Source of the DNA: Polynucleobacter sp. MWH-Loch1C5
GTDB taxonomy: Bacteria; Pseudomonadota; Gammaproteobacteria; Burkholderiales; Burkholderiaceae
DNA: 64,000 nt
Direction: 5' to 3'
Assembly: GCF_018881775.1 (NCBI RefSeq)
Contig: NZ_JACVPR010000001.1
Coordinates: 1,100,318 to 1,164,317, forward strand
The notes under the pieces are model-generated. The model saw only the letters and a program-made list of their open reading frames with translations. It was not told where the DNA came from and made no database searches. The translations under genes were made by a program, and so were the position numbers. Below are positions 1 to 9,410 of this stretch, piece after piece (the stretch's first letter is position 1; every line of letters begins with the position of its first letter).

Positions 1-2036
1 AGTACCCTAAGCGGGTCAAGCTATTGCAAGATATTGTGCGCCCCTTTGTTTATCGGCGCTATTTGGATTTTGGTGTCATTGCGGCGATTCGTGATTTACA
101 TGGGCAAATCCAAGCTGAAGCTGAAAAACGATCTTTAGCTCACCCTGAGCGCGCTGCGGATATTAAATTGGGTCGTGGAGGTATCCGCGAGATAGAGTTC
201 TTAGCGCAGATGTTTCAGCTAGTGAGAGGCGGCCAAGACCCTAGTTTACGCATACGTCCTACGCTAGACGTGTTACAGCTTGTGGTGGATAAGCAATTGA
301 TTCAGCCTCAAGATTATCAAGCTTTGACCCAGGCTTATGACTATTTGCGGCGCTTGGAGCATCGTTTGCAATATTGGGAAGATGCTCAGACACATCATTT
401 GCCTAATGATGATCTTGCTCAAGAGAGACTTTCAAGGGCGATGAACCATGCCACGGTGGATGAGTTCAGGCAAACCTTATCAGCTCATCGGGATCGCGTA
501 GCTACATTATTTGCCAATGCATTTGTACTCAAGCCAATTGACAGTGATGTGGATCATGAGGTGGCTGATGCACCATGGAACCCTCCAGAGTGCTATGAGC
601 AGTTAAAGGCGGCATGGTCTACCTGGCAGGGTGGTGCGCGGTATCGCTCTTTAACCGATGGCTCCCGACGCCGCTTCATACAACTCATTAGCTACTCTTG
701 TAAACAAATTGCAGATACCGATTGGTCTTTGGAGAAAAAAGATCGCGTCTTAGTCAGAATGCTCAATTTGCTAGAGTCGATTGCGCGACGTTCTTCATAT
801 TTGGCACTTTTGTCTGAGTACCCACACATTACCGCCAAATTAATTGCGCTGATTTCATCCTCGAGTTGGGGTACGGATTACCTCATCAAACATCCTCATT
901 TGTTAGATGACTTATTGACGGGGCAGGGTCAGTATTCTCCTGAAGAACACCCTGAGGTGTACTGGGATCAATTAAGAGCCGAAGTGAACTTGATGCTTGA
1001 TGATGTTTTGGATCAAGGCGATCAGGGTGAACGTGCCATGGATATTCTGCGTCAAGTACATCACACGGAAACTTTCCTGACGCTCTTAGCGGAATTAGGG
1101 ATTGGCCGTTCAGAGCCTTTGGCTATTGAAAAGGTCAGTGATCGACTCTCGGCATTGGCTGATTTGATTCTGTCTATCACTTTGCAACGGGTTTGGCCTT
1201 TTGTTCTCAAAAAATTTAAGCTTGAAAGTATTGAGCCACAATTTGCCATCATTGCTTATGGCAAATTGGGTGGCAAAGAGCTGGGTTACGCTTCCGATTT
1301 AGATATTGTGTTTTTGTATGATGCACCGCCTGAAGATCAAGCAGCGCCAGAAATTTATTCTTTTTTTGCGCGTCGCTTGATTGCCTGGCTAACTACCGCG
1401 ACACCGGCGGGTGTTTTATTTGAAATTGATACACGTCTAAGACCCAATGGTGTATCTGGTTTATTGGTTACTAATTTGGAATCATTCAGACGTTACCAGT
1501 TGCGAGAGGGAGATAACGCAGCTTGGGTTTGGGAGCATCAGGCTCTCACGCGTGCACGTTATTGCGCCGGTGATCAGCGTATTGGCCAGCATTTTGAAGA
1601 AATACGTGAAGCAGTTTTGGCGCAACAACGCGATACTCCAACCCTCAAGCAAGAGATACGCAGTATGCGCCTGAAAGTGTCTGAGGGGCACCCGAATGAC
1701 ACTGATAGTTTTGATGTGAAGCATGACAGTGGCGGCATGGTGGATATTGAGTTTGTTGTTCAATATTTAGTTCTACAACATAGTGGTCGTTATCCTACGC
1801 TGTTGGGGAACTGGGGCAATATTGCTCTACTTAAACGCGCCGCCGATGCTGGTTTGATTGCCAATGAGTTGGCTGATCAAGTGGCCAATGCTTATCGTCT
1901 TTACAGAGAGTATCAGCATCGTGCACGCTTAGATGGTGCTGAAAAAACTCGTATTGCGCCTGCGGATATGACTGATGTATTGCAGCAAGCACGCAATGCA
2001 GTCAAACTGCTTTGGCAAGATGTCTTAGAGACTTAG
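1..2036 (+). CDS. glnE: Glutamine synthetase adenylyltransferase/adenylyl-removing enzyme, 5' end missing
   Basis: Bifunctional enzyme that adenylylates and deadenylylates glutamine synthetase according to PII status, linking nitrogen supply to glutamine synthesis. The reading frame is open from base 3, so the gene begins before the window; 677 codons are present, against about 950 residues in the E. coli protein. The end of the N-terminal adenylyl-removing domain is seen near codon 60 (GRGGIREIEFLAQMFQLVRG). The second nucleotidyltransferase domain follows near codon 415, with YGKLGGKELGYASDLDIVF carrying the metal-binding D-x-D. An ALTRARYCAGD segment follows. The 3' end overlaps the convergent recN stop by 12 bases. 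The TTG at base 24 is internal and not the true start. The family call is firm. Confidence 0.96.
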   Translation, partial: YPKRVKLLQDIVRPFVYRRYLDFGVIAAIRDLHGQIQAEAEKRSLAHPERAADIKLGRGGIREIEFLAQMFQLVRGGQDPSLRIRPTLDVLQLVVDKQLIQPQDYQALTQAYDYLRRLEHRLQYWEDAQTHHLPNDDLAQERLSRAMNHATVDEFRQTLSAHRDRVATLFANAFVLKPIDSDVDHEVADAPWNPPECYEQLKAAWSTWQGGARYRSLTDGSRRRFIQLISYSCKQIADTDWSLEKKDRVLVRMLNLLESIARRSSYLALLSEYPHITAKLIALISSSSWGTDYLIKHPHLLDDLLTGQGQYSPEEHPEVYWDQLRAEVNLMLDDVLDQGDQGERAMDILRQVHHTETFLTLLAELGIGRSEPLAIEKVSDRLSALADLILSITLQRVWPFVLKKFKLESIEPQFAIIAYGKLGGKELGYASDLDIVFLYDAPPEDQAAPEIYSFFARRLIAWLTTATPAGVLFEIDTRLRPNGVSGLLVTNLESFRRYQLREGDNAAWVWEHQALTRARYCAGDQRIGQHFEEIREAVLAQQRDTPTLKQEIRSMRLKVSEGHPNDTDSFDVKHDSGGMVDIEFVVQYLVLQHSGRYPTLLGNWGNIALLKRAADAGLIANELADQVANAYRLYREYQHRARLDGAEKTRIAPADMTDVLQQARNAVKLLWQDVLET

Positions 2037-3692
2037 CATTTCGCGTGCATGGCGTAAGCTAGTGTCTGTGAGGTTTTCTCCGCCTAACATGCGTGCGATT
2101 TCTTGAATACGTCCTTGACGATCTAGATAGTTAATTTCTGAGACCGTGCTGAGATCTTTAATCTGTTTTGTCACTTTCCAGTGTTGGTGTGCGCACGCAG
2201 CTACTTGTGGCAGATGGGTCACGCATAAGACTTGATGTTTTTGACCGAGTTCTTGAAGACGTTTGCCTACCATGGCTGCCACGGCGCCGCCGACACCTGA
2301 ATCGACTTCATCAAAAATTAAAGTCGGAATCTGACTGGCTTCAGATGTGATCACGCTAATGGCAAGACTAATGCGCGCTAACTCTCCACCTGATGCGACT
2401 TTTGCTAAAGATTTCGCTTGTACACCTGGATGCCCGGCGACTAAATACTCAATACTTTCTTGGCCGAAGGCGCTAGGCTCTGCTAATGTTTCTAGGTGTA
2501 TTGCAAATTGACCTCCAGTCATTGCCAAATCTTGCATGGCCAATGTGACTTTACTACTGAGATCTTTTGCTACTTTTTGTCTTGCCTGCGTGAGTTTCTT
2601 GGCTGATTTTTCATAGATGGCCAGTTGTGCTGCACATTTCTTTTCTAAAGCGCTGATGTCTTGAGCATCTTCAATGGCTTGTAGTTGTATTTGGGTGTCT
2701 TGCCAAAGTTGTGGCAAATCTTCTGGGTTCACACGGTACTTCTTTGCCGCCGAAAAGAGTGTTTTCATGCGCTCTTCGATGTCAGCTAATCGGTCGGGAT
2801 CTAATTCAATTTTTTGTAGATAGCGATTCAGATTTTGAGCAGCTTCTTGGCTTTGGATGAGGGCAGATTCTATGGCTAAGCGCGCATCTTCGAGGTGGCT
2901 ATCAATTTTGGCTAGATCTTCTATCGCGTCATATGCCTGACTCAGTAGTTGCTCCACATGCGGTTCGGCTTCCTGTAGATGGTGTAAGGCGGTTTGTGCC
3001 CCATCGAGCAGGCGCGAGGCATTAGAGAGGCGTTGATAGTTTTCTTCAACTTCAGCCCATTCACCAGGCTGAGGTGAAATTTCATTGAGTTCATTGACCT
3101 GCCAAGCCAAGCGCTCTTTTTCTTTCAGTAAGTGTTCTGCCGCATGTAAAGCGTTATTCAATTGTTGTTTGGCTTCATGCCAAGCATGGAAATCTTGGCT
3201 CACCTCAGCGCGTAATGCCTGTAATTGCCCGTACTCATCCAGTAAATCTCTTTGTGCACCTGTTTTCATCAGGGCTTGATGAGCATGTTGACCATGAATA
3301 TCAATTAATTGTTCGGCCAGACTTTTGAGTTGTGCCAGGGTGGCTAAGCTGCCATTGATAAACGCACGACTGCGGCCATTGGACTCAATAATGCGTCGAA
3401 GAATAATGGTCTGCCCATCGTCCTCTAAAGAAAAACCTTCGTTATCGAGAAAGGCTTTCATTCTGTTGAGGAGACTGTCAACTATGGAGAAGACCACCGT
3501 AATTTCAGCTTTACTTTTACCTTCTCGAATCTGGCTTGGGTCTGCGCGTTCGCCCAAGGCGAGTGCGAGTGCATCGAGTAGGATTGATTTACCAGCGCCA
3601 GTCTCGCCTGTTAGGGCCGTAAAGCCTGCCTCCAGCTCGATATCAAGCTGATCGACGATGACAAAATCCCGAATAGATATATGGCGCAACAT
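2025..3692 (-). CDS. recN: DNA repair protein RecN
   Basis: SMC-like ATPase that acts at double-strand breaks during recombinational repair. The 555-residue protein has the usual RecN length. Walker A (GETGAGKS) lies near residue 30, a long coiled-coil middle follows (about residues 155-370, rich in E, Q and L), and then come the ABC signature (ASGGELARIS) and Walker B (TLIFDEVDSGVGG) at the C-terminal side. The start is an ATG 6 bases after the nadK stop, so the two genes are very probably one transcript. In many proteobacteria recN follows nadK and is LexA controlled; I see no clear SOS box in the tiny gap here. Confidence 0.97.
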   Translation of the reverse strand: MLRHISIRDFVIVDQLDIELEAGFTALTGETGAGKSILLDALALALGERADPSQIREGKSKAEITVVFSIVDSLLNRMKAFLDNEGFSLEDDGQTIILRRIIESNGRSRAFINGSLATLAQLKSLAEQLIDIHGQHAHQALMKTGAQRDLLDEYGQLQALRAEVSQDFHAWHEAKQQLNNALHAAEHLLKEKERLAWQVNELNEISPQPGEWAEVEENYQRLSNASRLLDGAQTALHHLQEAEPHVEQLLSQAYDAIEDLAKIDSHLEDARLAIESALIQSQEAAQNLNRYLQKIELDPDRLADIEERMKTLFSAAKKYRVNPEDLPQLWQDTQIQLQAIEDAQDISALEKKCAAQLAIYEKSAKKLTQARQKVAKDLSSKVTLAMQDLAMTGGQFAIHLETLAEPSAFGQESIEYLVAGHPGVQAKSLAKVASGGELARISLAISVITSEASQIPTLIFDEVDSGVGGAVAAMVGKRLQELGQKHQVLCVTHLPQVAACAHQHWKVTKQIKDLSTVSEINYLDRQGRIQEIARMLGGENLTDTSLRHAREMLSL

Positions 3693-3698
3693 GACTGA

Positions 3699-4604
3699 TT
3701 AAAAAGAAGAGGGGTATTCATTCCAATGCAGTTTCTGGCGCATTGCACGGTAATCGCTATGACCTACGGGGTGAAGTAAGGTGACATTTTTATTGGAGCG
3801 TTCAATACGAATTTGATCGCCAATTTTTAAACTGGTCAGAGATTGCATATCAAAGTTCACGCAGACGTCTTTACCGCTGACCAGTTCAATAGTGATTTGT
3901 GAGTCACTCGGTAGTACGATAGGGCGATTCGATAGAGCATGCGGTGCAATGGGAGCTAAGACCATCCCAGCTACTGCGGGATGCAAGATAGGGCCTCCTA
4001 CAGACATTGCATAAGCTGTAGAGCCTGTTGGGGTGGCGACAATTAAGCCATCAGAGCGTTGGTTATACATAAACTGGCCATTGACATTGACCGTTAACTC
4101 CACCATGCCAGCAATACCTGAACGATTGACCACTACATCATTCAGTGCCGAGCCTTCTCCAATAAGGGCGTTATTTCGATAAACCTTGGCTTCAAGAAGG
4201 TAGCGTATATCTTGTTCATAGCGCCCAGCCATCATGTCTGTGATTACGGACTCGGCTTCCTGAATCGGAATATCGGTCATATACCCTAAAGTGCCCATAT
4301 TGACGCCCACGATAGGAATACCAAGGCCCGCTATTTGACGGGCGATACCTAATAATGTGCCGTCACCACCGACTACCAAAACCAAGTCTACATTTTGTGC
4401 AAAACGACTTGTTGGTAATTCTGGAAGTTGATGTGCTGAGCTGTGGCGTGCCGTTTCTGACTCCAAGAAGACTTCGCAGCCTAGTTTTGCCAGAATTTCG
4501 GAGATATGTTTCAAAATCTGCGAAAAGCCTTCGGCCTGGTATTTACCAACCAGAACTATCTTTTTGAAATGCTTTTGCGCAGTTTTTGACTTAACATTGG
4601 ACAT
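3699..4604 (-). CDS. nadK: NAD kinase
   Basis: Phosphorylates NAD to NADP in the cytoplasm, the only route to NADP. The 301-residue protein shows the GGDG motif at residues 79-82 (VVGGDGTLLG) and the second conserved block SDGLIVATPTGSTAYAMS, both diagnostic of the family. It lies directly upstream of recN and divergent from hrcA, with only 45 bases between the two start codons. There is no Shine-Dalgarno sequence before the ATG, and a -10-like TTTAAT sits 6 bases upstream of it, so a very short or absent leader is possible. Confidence 0.97.
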   Translation of the reverse strand: MSNVKSKTAQKHFKKIVLVGKYQAEGFSQILKHISEILAKLGCEVFLESETARHSSAHQLPELPTSRFAQNVDLVLVVGGDGTLLGIARQIAGLGIPIVGVNMGTLGYMTDIPIQEAESVITDMMAGRYEQDIRYLLEAKVYRNNALIGEGSALNDVVVNRSGIAGMVELTVNVNGQFMYNQRSDGLIVATPTGSTAYAMSVGGPILHPAVAGMVLAPIAPHALSNRPIVLPSDSQITIELVSGKDVCVNFDMQSLTSLKIGDQIRIERSNKNVTLLHPVGHSDYRAMRQKLHWNEYPSSF

Positions 4605-4649
4605 GTAATGATTAAACCATAGCGGTAATGACTCTACAATTTCTCAATT
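4605..4649. promoter_or_regulatory. Divergent nadK/hrcA promoter region
   Basis: This 45-base gap separates two divergent start codons and must drive both genes unless the promoters lie within coding sequence. For hrcA, TACAAT at 4635-4640 is a good -10 candidate ending 9 bases before the ATG, with a poor -35 near 4612. For nadK, TTTAAT (minus strand, 4616 to 4611) ends 6 bases before its ATG. Neither gene has a recognisable ribosome binding site. No CIRCE element (TTAGCACTC with its inverted copy) is present, so autoregulation of hrcA by CIRCE is not supported. The assignments rest on hexamer matches only. Confidence 0.4.
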
Positions 4650-5660
4650 ATGGATGAGCGCTCCAAAGTATTACTGAAAATTCTGATCGAACACTACATT
4701 GCTGATGGTCAGCCGGTGGGCTCACGCACGCTCTCAAAGTATTCAGGCTTAGATTTATCTGCTGCCACCATCCGTAATGTGATGTCTGACTTGGAGGAAA
4801 TGGGTTTTGTGTCTAGCCCACATACTTCAGCGGGCCGGATTCCAACGCCTAAAGGTTATCGTTTGTTTGTCGATACCATGCTCACGGTGAAGCCTTTGGA
4901 AGAAATCCTCACCCATGAGGTCCAAGATGCGATTCAGATTGATGCACCTCAAAGAGTGGTCACAGCAGCTGCCCAGGTTTTGTCTAATTTATCGAGTTTT
5001 GCAGGCGTCGTATTGACCCCGCGCCGTTCCGAGCTCTTTCGGCAGGTCGAGTTTTTACGCTTATCAGAAAAGAGAATCTTGCTGATTTTGGTGACCCCCG
5101 ATGGGGATGTGCAAAACCGCATTATCTTGACGCAAAAAGATTACAGTCCTTCTGAGTTAACCGAGGCTGCAAATTACTTGAATGCTCACTATGCCGGCCT
5201 GAGTTTTTATGACGTACAGGGGCGCTTACGTCAGGAGTTAGAGGGTTTGAGAACGGATATCGCCAGTTTGATGGAAGCCGCTTTACAGGCTGGAACAGAT
5301 GCGAATGAAGCTGAAGCAGACGTGGTCATATCAGGAGAGCGACGCTTGCTGAATGTGAACGATTTGTCTTCAGATATGGATAAGTTAAAACGTTTGTTTC
5401 ATCTTTTCGAAGAAAAAACCGGTCTATTGCAGCTGTTAGACGTCTCTTCTAAAGCCGATGGCGTACAAATATTTATTGGTGGCGAAAGTCAGTTGGTGCC
5501 CATGGAAGATATGGCCATTATTACAGCCCCATATAACGTTGATGGTAAGGTGGTGGGTACCTTAGGGGTGATTGGCCCCACACGTATGGCTTATGAACGT
5601 GTCATACCGATTGTCGACATTACTGCTAAATTACTCTCAAGTGCTTTAAGCACGAAATAA
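4650..5660 (+). CDS. hrcA: Heat-inducible transcription repressor HrcA
   Basis: Repressor of heat-shock genes that classically binds CIRCE operators and is folded by GroEL. The 336-residue protein has the HrcA N-terminal winged helix ([20 protein letters not shown], then [20 protein letters not shown]) and the GAF-like ligand domain with the GVVLTPRR segment. The C-terminal part contains [15 protein letters not shown] and the conserved [21 protein letters not shown]. It sits just upstream of hemH and the grpE-dnaK-dnaJ block, a common beta-proteobacterial arrangement. I see no CIRCE in this window, so in this species its targets (probably groESL) must lie elsewhere. Confidence 0.96.
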   Translation: MDERSKVLLKILIEHYIADGQPVGSRTLSKYSGLDLSAATIRNVMSDLEEMGFVSSPHTSAGRIPTPKGYRLFVDTMLTVKPLEEILTHEVQDAIQIDAPQRVVTAAAQVLSNLSSFAGVVLTPRRSELFRQVEFLRLSEKRILLILVTPDGDVQNRIILTQKDYSPSELTEAANYLNAHYAGLSFYDVQGRLRQELEGLRTDIASLMEAALQAGTDANEAEADVVISGERRLLNVNDLSSDMDKLKRLFHLFEEKTGLLQLLDVSSKADGVQIFIGGESQLVPMEDMAIITAPYNVDGKVVGTLGVIGPTRMAYERVIPIVDITAKLLSSALSTK

Positions 5661-5679
5661 ATAAAAAATTGGAGACACC

Positions 5680-6771
5680 ATGGGGCCACATCAAAAACCC
5701 TTAAGAACAGGCATTTTGTTGGTGAACTTAGGGACGCCGGATGCACCGACGGCCTCGGCAGTTCGCCCATACTTACGACAATTTTTATCCGATACGCGTG
5801 TGGTTGAGATACCCAAATTGATTTGGTGGTTCATCTTAAATCTCATTATCTTGCCCCTGCGTTCATCAGCTTCAGCCAAGAAATACGCGAGTATTTGGAT
5901 GAATGGGCCTGATGGGGGTTCGCCACTTTTAATTCATACGCGACGCGTCGCTCTTGCTTTAGAGCAGCAGTTGCTCTCCCATGAGAAAGACATTCGCGTC
6001 GAGATGGCGATGCGCTATGGCAACCCCAGTATTGAGTCTGCCATGAAGAAGCTACAGTCTGATGGTGTTGAGCGTTTACTGGTTCTACCCATGTATCCAC
6101 AGTACTCAGCGACAACCTCGGCATCTAGTTTTGATGAAATCTTCCGGATTTTAAAAACTTGGAGAAATCAACCTGAAATCAGAATTGTGAAGCATTACCA
6201 TGATCATCCAGCCTATATCCGGGCGTTGAAGCTACAGGTTGAGCGCTATTGGGATGCCCATGGGCGCCCTGATTTTTCTCAAGGGCATAAGGTCTTGTTT
6301 TCATTTCACGGAGTACCTAAGCGTACCTTGGATAAGGGCGATCCTTATCATTGTGAATGCCATAAAACTGGACGCTTATTGCGAGAGGCCTTGGGTTTGT
6401 CGGCAGAGCAGGCCATGGTTACCTTTCAATCTCGTTTTGGTAAAGCGGAGTGGTTAAAACCTTATACCGCTCCAACGGTTGATAAGTTGGGACATGAGCG
6501 TTTACAAAGAATGGATATATTTTGTCCGGGCTTTCCATCTGATTGTTTAGAAACCCTCGAAGAAATTGCGATGGAGGTGAGGGAAGAGTTCTTGACTGCA
6601 GGGGGTGGCGAGTATCACTACATCCCTTGTATGAATGATTCTCCTGATTGGATCAGCAGCCTAGAGGAAATCGCCTTGCAACACATGGGGGGCTGGCCTA
6701 TGCAGCCAGAATCTAGTCAAGAGGTCGCCATGCGCTTACAACGTGCTCAAGCCTTGGGTGCCAAAAACTAA
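5680..6771 (+). CDS. hemH: Ferrochelatase
   Basis: Inserts ferrous iron into protoporphyrin IX, the last step of protoheme synthesis, at the inner face of the membrane. The 363-residue protein begins with the family start GILLVNLGTPDAPTASAVRP. It carries the FSFHGVPKRTLDKGDPYHCEC block with the active-site histidine, and later CPGFPSDCLETLEEIAMEV with the conserved acidic residues. A GGAG ribosome site lies 6 bases before the ATG. It follows hrcA by 19 bases and is probably co-transcribed with it; the next gene, grpE, has its own heat-shock promoter. Confidence 0.97.
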   Translation: MGPHQKPLRTGILLVNLGTPDAPTASAVRPYLRQFLSDTRVVEIPKLIWWFILNLIILPLRSSASAKKYASIWMNGPDGGSPLLIHTRRVALALEQQLLSHEKDIRVEMAMRYGNPSIESAMKKLQSDGVERLLVLPMYPQYSATTSASSFDEIFRILKTWRNQPEIRIVKHYHDHPAYIRALKLQVERYWDAHGRPDFSQGHKVLFSFHGVPKRTLDKGDPYHCECHKTGRLLREALGLSAEQAMVTFQSRFGKAEWLKPYTAPTVDKLGHERLQRMDIFCPGFPSDCLETLEEIAMEVREEFLTAGGGEYHYIPCMNDSPDWISSLEEIALQHMGGWPMQPESSQEVAMRLQRAQALGAKN

Positions 6772-6774
6772 ACC

Positions 6775-6802
6775 CTTGAAATCCTCTTAATTGGCCCTAT
6801 AT
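6775..6802 (+). promoter_or_regulatory. Sigma-32 heat-shock promoter of grpE-dnaK-dnaJ
   Basis: CTTGAA at 6775-6780 is a perfect sigma-32 -35 core. It is followed after 14 bases by CCCTATAT at 6795-6802, which matches the CCCCATNT -10 consensus with one difference. The spacing is right for RpoH and the site lies 30 bases before the grpE start. It begins 4 bases after the hemH stop codon, so it would give grpE, dnaK and dnaJ heat-inducible expression independent of hrcA-hemH read-through. Confidence 0.8.
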
Positions 6803-6803
6803 A

Positions 6804-6828
6804 GGTCTTTGTTAGTTAAACAAAGACC
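6804..6828 (+). repeat. Perfect inverted repeat between promoter and grpE start
   Basis: GGTCTTTGTT at 6804-6813 and AACAAAGACC at 6819-6828 are perfect inverted copies separated by 5 bases. The element starts 2 bases after the sigma-32 -10 box and ends 3 bases before the grpE ATG, exactly where a ribosome site would be. Transcripts from the predicted heat-shock start near 6808-6810 would contain only part of the left arm, whereas read-through transcripts from hemH would form the whole hairpin. It could be an operator, a translational block on read-through mRNA, or both. It is not CIRCE. Confidence 0.6.
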
Positions 6829-6831
6829 ATT

Positions 6832-7380
6832 ATGAACGACCCTCAAAATCCAGAAAATAATAATCAAAACAAAGAGTTAGAACCTATCCAGGCTGAGGAA
6901 GCCGCGAAAGAGGCGGCTAACGAGTTAACGCCAGAAGAAAAAATCCTGGCTTTAGAACAGCAAGTGGCCGACTTGCAAGATCAATTTTTGCGCGCCAAGG
7001 CAGAGGCTGAAAACAGCCGACGTCGTGCTATCGAGGAAGTTGCTAAAGCCCATAAATATGCTATCGAAGGCTTTGCTGAGCATTTATTGCCCGTGGTTGA
7101 TAGCTTGACCGCGGCCCTGGCTGATCAATCAGATGATTTGGTCAAGGTGCGTGAAGGTGTTGATCTGACCATGAAGCAGTTGATGTCAGCCTTAGAAAAA
7201 GGTCGGGTGATTGAAATTAATCCGGTGGGCCAAAAGTTTGACCCTCATCAGCATCAAGCGATTTCGATGGTGCCTTCTGAGCAAGAGGCGAATACGGTGG
7301 TCACCGTTTTACAAAAAGGCTACATGATTGCTGAGCGAGTCTTAAGACCAGCCTTGGTAACAGTTAGTCAGCCGAAGTAG
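6832..7380 (+). CDS. grpE: Nucleotide exchange factor GrpE
   Basis: Releases ADP from DnaK and so resets the chaperone cycle. The 182-residue protein has an acidic, disordered N-terminus, a long coiled coil ([20 protein letters not shown] onward, about residues 40-90), and the C-terminal GrpE head with [19 protein letters not shown] and [17 protein letters not shown]. The first gene of the heat-shock set, it lies 65 bases before dnaK. No Shine-Dalgarno is visible; the start region is occupied by the right arm of an inverted repeat. Confidence 0.96.
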   Translation: MNDPQNPENNNQNKELEPIQAEEAAKEAANELTPEEKILALEQQVADLQDQFLRAKAEAENSRRRAIEEVAKAHKYAIEGFAEHLLPVVDSLTAALADQSDDLVKVREGVDLTMKQLMSALEKGRVIEINPVGQKFDPHQHQAISMVPSEQEANTVVTVLQKGYMIAERVLRPALVTVSQPK

Positions 7381-7387
7381 GCGCTAA

Positions 7388-7413
7388 CTTGAAATCAGCA
7401 GATTCAGACATAT
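7388..7413 (+). promoter_or_regulatory. Possible secondary sigma-32 promoter before dnaK
   Basis: CTTGAA at 7388-7393 lies 8 bases after the grpE stop and is followed after 12 bases by AGACATAT at 7406-7413, which matches five of the eight -10 consensus positions. The spacer is short and the -10 lacks the CCC run, so this is weaker than the grpE promoter. It could add dnaK expression beyond that from the grpE promoter. A good ribosome site (AGGAG, 7436-7440) follows before the dnaK ATG. Confidence 0.35.
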
Positions 7414-7445
7414 ATACAAAACATAGATTAATTTAGGAGTAGAAC

Positions 7446-9368
7446 ATGGCAAAGATTATCGGTATTGATTTGGGTACAACGAACTCATGTGTGGCAGTTT
7501 TAGAAGGTAATAGCCCTAAGGTGATTGAGAACGCAGAAGGTGCGAGAACAACTCCATCGATTATTGCTTACATGGAAGATGGTGAAATTTTGGTAGGTGC
7601 ACCGGCTAAGCGTCAGTCAGTGACGAATCCTAAAAATACGCTATATGCCGTTAAGCGTTTGATTGGCCGTAAATTTGAAGAAAAAGAAGTTCAAAAAGAC
7701 ATTTCCTTGATGCCATATAGCATTAGTAAAGCCGATAACGGTGATGCTTGGGTAGAGGTGCGTGGCAAAAAAATGGCCCCTCCACAAATCTCTGCAGAAG
7801 TCTTGCGTAAGATGAAGAAAACAGCTGAGGATTACCTCGGTGAGGAAGTGACCGAAGCGGTGATTACTGTACCCGCTTACTTTAATGATAGTCAGCGTCA
7901 GGCAACTAAAGACGCAGGTCGTATCGCTGGCTTAGATGTTAAGCGCATCATCAATGAGCCTACGGCTGCTGCTTTGGCGTTTGGTTTGGATAAACAAGAA
8001 AAAGGCGATCGCAAAATTGCTGTGTACGACCTAGGCGGCGGTACATTTGACGTCTCAATTATCGAAATCGCTGATGTGGATGGTGAAAAGCAGTTTGAGG
8101 TTTTATCAACCAACGGTGATACTTTCTTGGGTGGTGAAGATTTTGACCAGCGCATCATTGACTTCATTATTGAAGAATTCAAAAAAGAGCAGGGTGTTGA
8201 TTTATCAAAAGATGTGCTCGCTTTACAGCGCCTAAAAGAAGCTGCTGAAAAAACCAAGATTGAGCTCTCATCGAGCCAACAATCAGACATTAATCTGCCC
8301 TACATTACTGCTGATGCAAGTGGCCCTAAGCATCTGAATATCAAGCTCACACGTGCCAAGCTCGAGTCTTTGGTTGAAGATTTGATTGCGCGCACGATTG
8401 AGCCATGCAAAACAGCGATTAAGGATGCTGGTATTGCTGTGGGCGATATTCATGATGTGATCTTAGTCGGTGGTATGACTCGTATGCCGAAGGTTCAGGA
8501 GAAGGTCAAAGAGTTTTTCGGTCAAGATCCTCGTAAAGATGTGAACCCAGATGAGGCCGTTGCTGTCGGTGCTGCAATTCAGGGGGCTGTTTTGGCGGGT
8601 GACCGTAAAGACGTTTTGCTTTTAGATGTCACCCCTTTGTCTTTGGGTATTGAAACCTTGGGTGGTGTGATGACAAAGATGATCACAAAAAACACCACTA
8701 TTCCTACCAAGCATGCTCAGGTCTTCTCAACGGCTGAAGATAATCAACCGGCTGTGACGATCAAGGTATTCCAGGGTGAGCGCGAGATGGCCTCTGCGAA
8801 TAAATTATTAGGTGAGTTCAATCTCGAAGGAATTGCACCTGCAGCGCGTGGCACCCCTCAAATTGAGGTTTCTTTTGACATCGACGCCAATGGTATTTTG
8901 CATGTAGGCGCCAAAGATAAGGCGACTGGTAAAGAAAACAAAATCACGATCAAAGCTAATTCAGGATTGTCTGAAGAAGAGATTCAGCGCATGGTCAAAG
9001 ATGCAGAAGCCAATGCTGAAGAAGATCGTAAATTGCGTGAGTTAGTTGACGCTCGCAATACTGCCGAGGCTTTAGTGCACTCTACTAAGAAAGCTTTAGA
9101 AGAGCATGGTGCTAGCTTAGAGGCGGGTGAAAAAGAAAAAATTGAAGCCGCTATGAAAGACTTGGAAGAGGCAGCTAAAGGGTCTGATAAGGATGCGATC
9201 ACAGCCAAGACTGAAGAGTTGGGTAAGGTCAGCCAAAAGTTAGGCGAAAAGGTCTATGCTGCGATGGCTGAAAAAGCTAAAGCTGGTGAGGCGCCTGCAG
9301 GTGAGGCGAAGCCAAAAGATGATAATGTGGTTGATGCTGAATTCAAGGAAGTGAACGACAAGAAGTAA
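7446..9368 (+). CDS. dnaK: Chaperone DnaK (Hsp70)
   Basis: ATP-driven Hsp70 chaperone for nascent and stress-damaged proteins. The 640-residue protein is full length. The nucleotide-binding domain shows [16 protein letters not shown] at the start, [17 protein letters not shown], the signature [15 protein letters not shown] near residue 196, and [15 protein letters not shown]. The linker [19 protein letters not shown] leads into the substrate domain, and the helical lid ends in [16 protein letters not shown], close to the usual terminal EFEEV-type tail. It is preceded by a strong AGGAG ribosome site and followed by dnaJ after 42 bases. Confidence 0.99.
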   Translation: MAKIIGIDLGTTNSCVAVLEGNSPKVIENAEGARTTPSIIAYMEDGEILVGAPAKRQSVTNPKNTLYAVKRLIGRKFEEKEVQKDISLMPYSISKADNGDAWVEVRGKKMAPPQISAEVLRKMKKTAEDYLGEEVTEAVITVPAYFNDSQRQATKDAGRIAGLDVKRIINEPTAAALAFGLDKQEKGDRKIAVYDLGGGTFDVSIIEIADVDGEKQFEVLSTNGDTFLGGEDFDQRIIDFIIEEFKKEQGVDLSKDVLALQRLKEAAEKTKIELSSSQQSDINLPYITADASGPKHLNIKLTRAKLESLVEDLIARTIEPCKTAIKDAGIAVGDIHDVILVGGMTRMPKVQEKVKEFFGQDPRKDVNPDEAVAVGAAIQGAVLAGDRKDVLLLDVTPLSLGIETLGGVMTKMITKNTTIPTKHAQVFSTAEDNQPAVTIKVFQGEREMASANKLLGEFNLEGIAPAARGTPQIEVSFDIDANGILHVGAKDKATGKENKITIKANSGLSEEEIQRMVKDAEANAEEDRKLRELVDARNTAEALVHSTKKALEEHGASLEAGEKEKIEAAMKDLEEAAKGSDKDAITAKTEELGKVSQKLGEKVYAAMAEKAKAGEAPAGEAKPKDDNVVDAEFKEVNDKK

Positions 9369-9410
9369 GCATAGGCTCCACCCAATCAACTACACGATTA
9401 GGAATTTGTT

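Noticed and set aside
1482..1763. Open minus-strand frame of 93 codons within glnE.
   Set aside because: It lies opposite a conserved enzyme domain, has no ribosome site and no recognisable features; it is a shadow of the glnE codons.
4605..7445. CIRCE operator for HrcA near hrcA, grpE or dnaK.
   Set aside because: No TTAGCACTC or GAGTGCTAA pair is present; the inverted repeat at 6804-6828 has a different sequence and spacing.
7898..8290. Open minus-strand frame of 130 codons within dnaK.
   Set aside because: It is antisense to highly conserved DnaK sequence, with serine-rich translation typical of such shadows.
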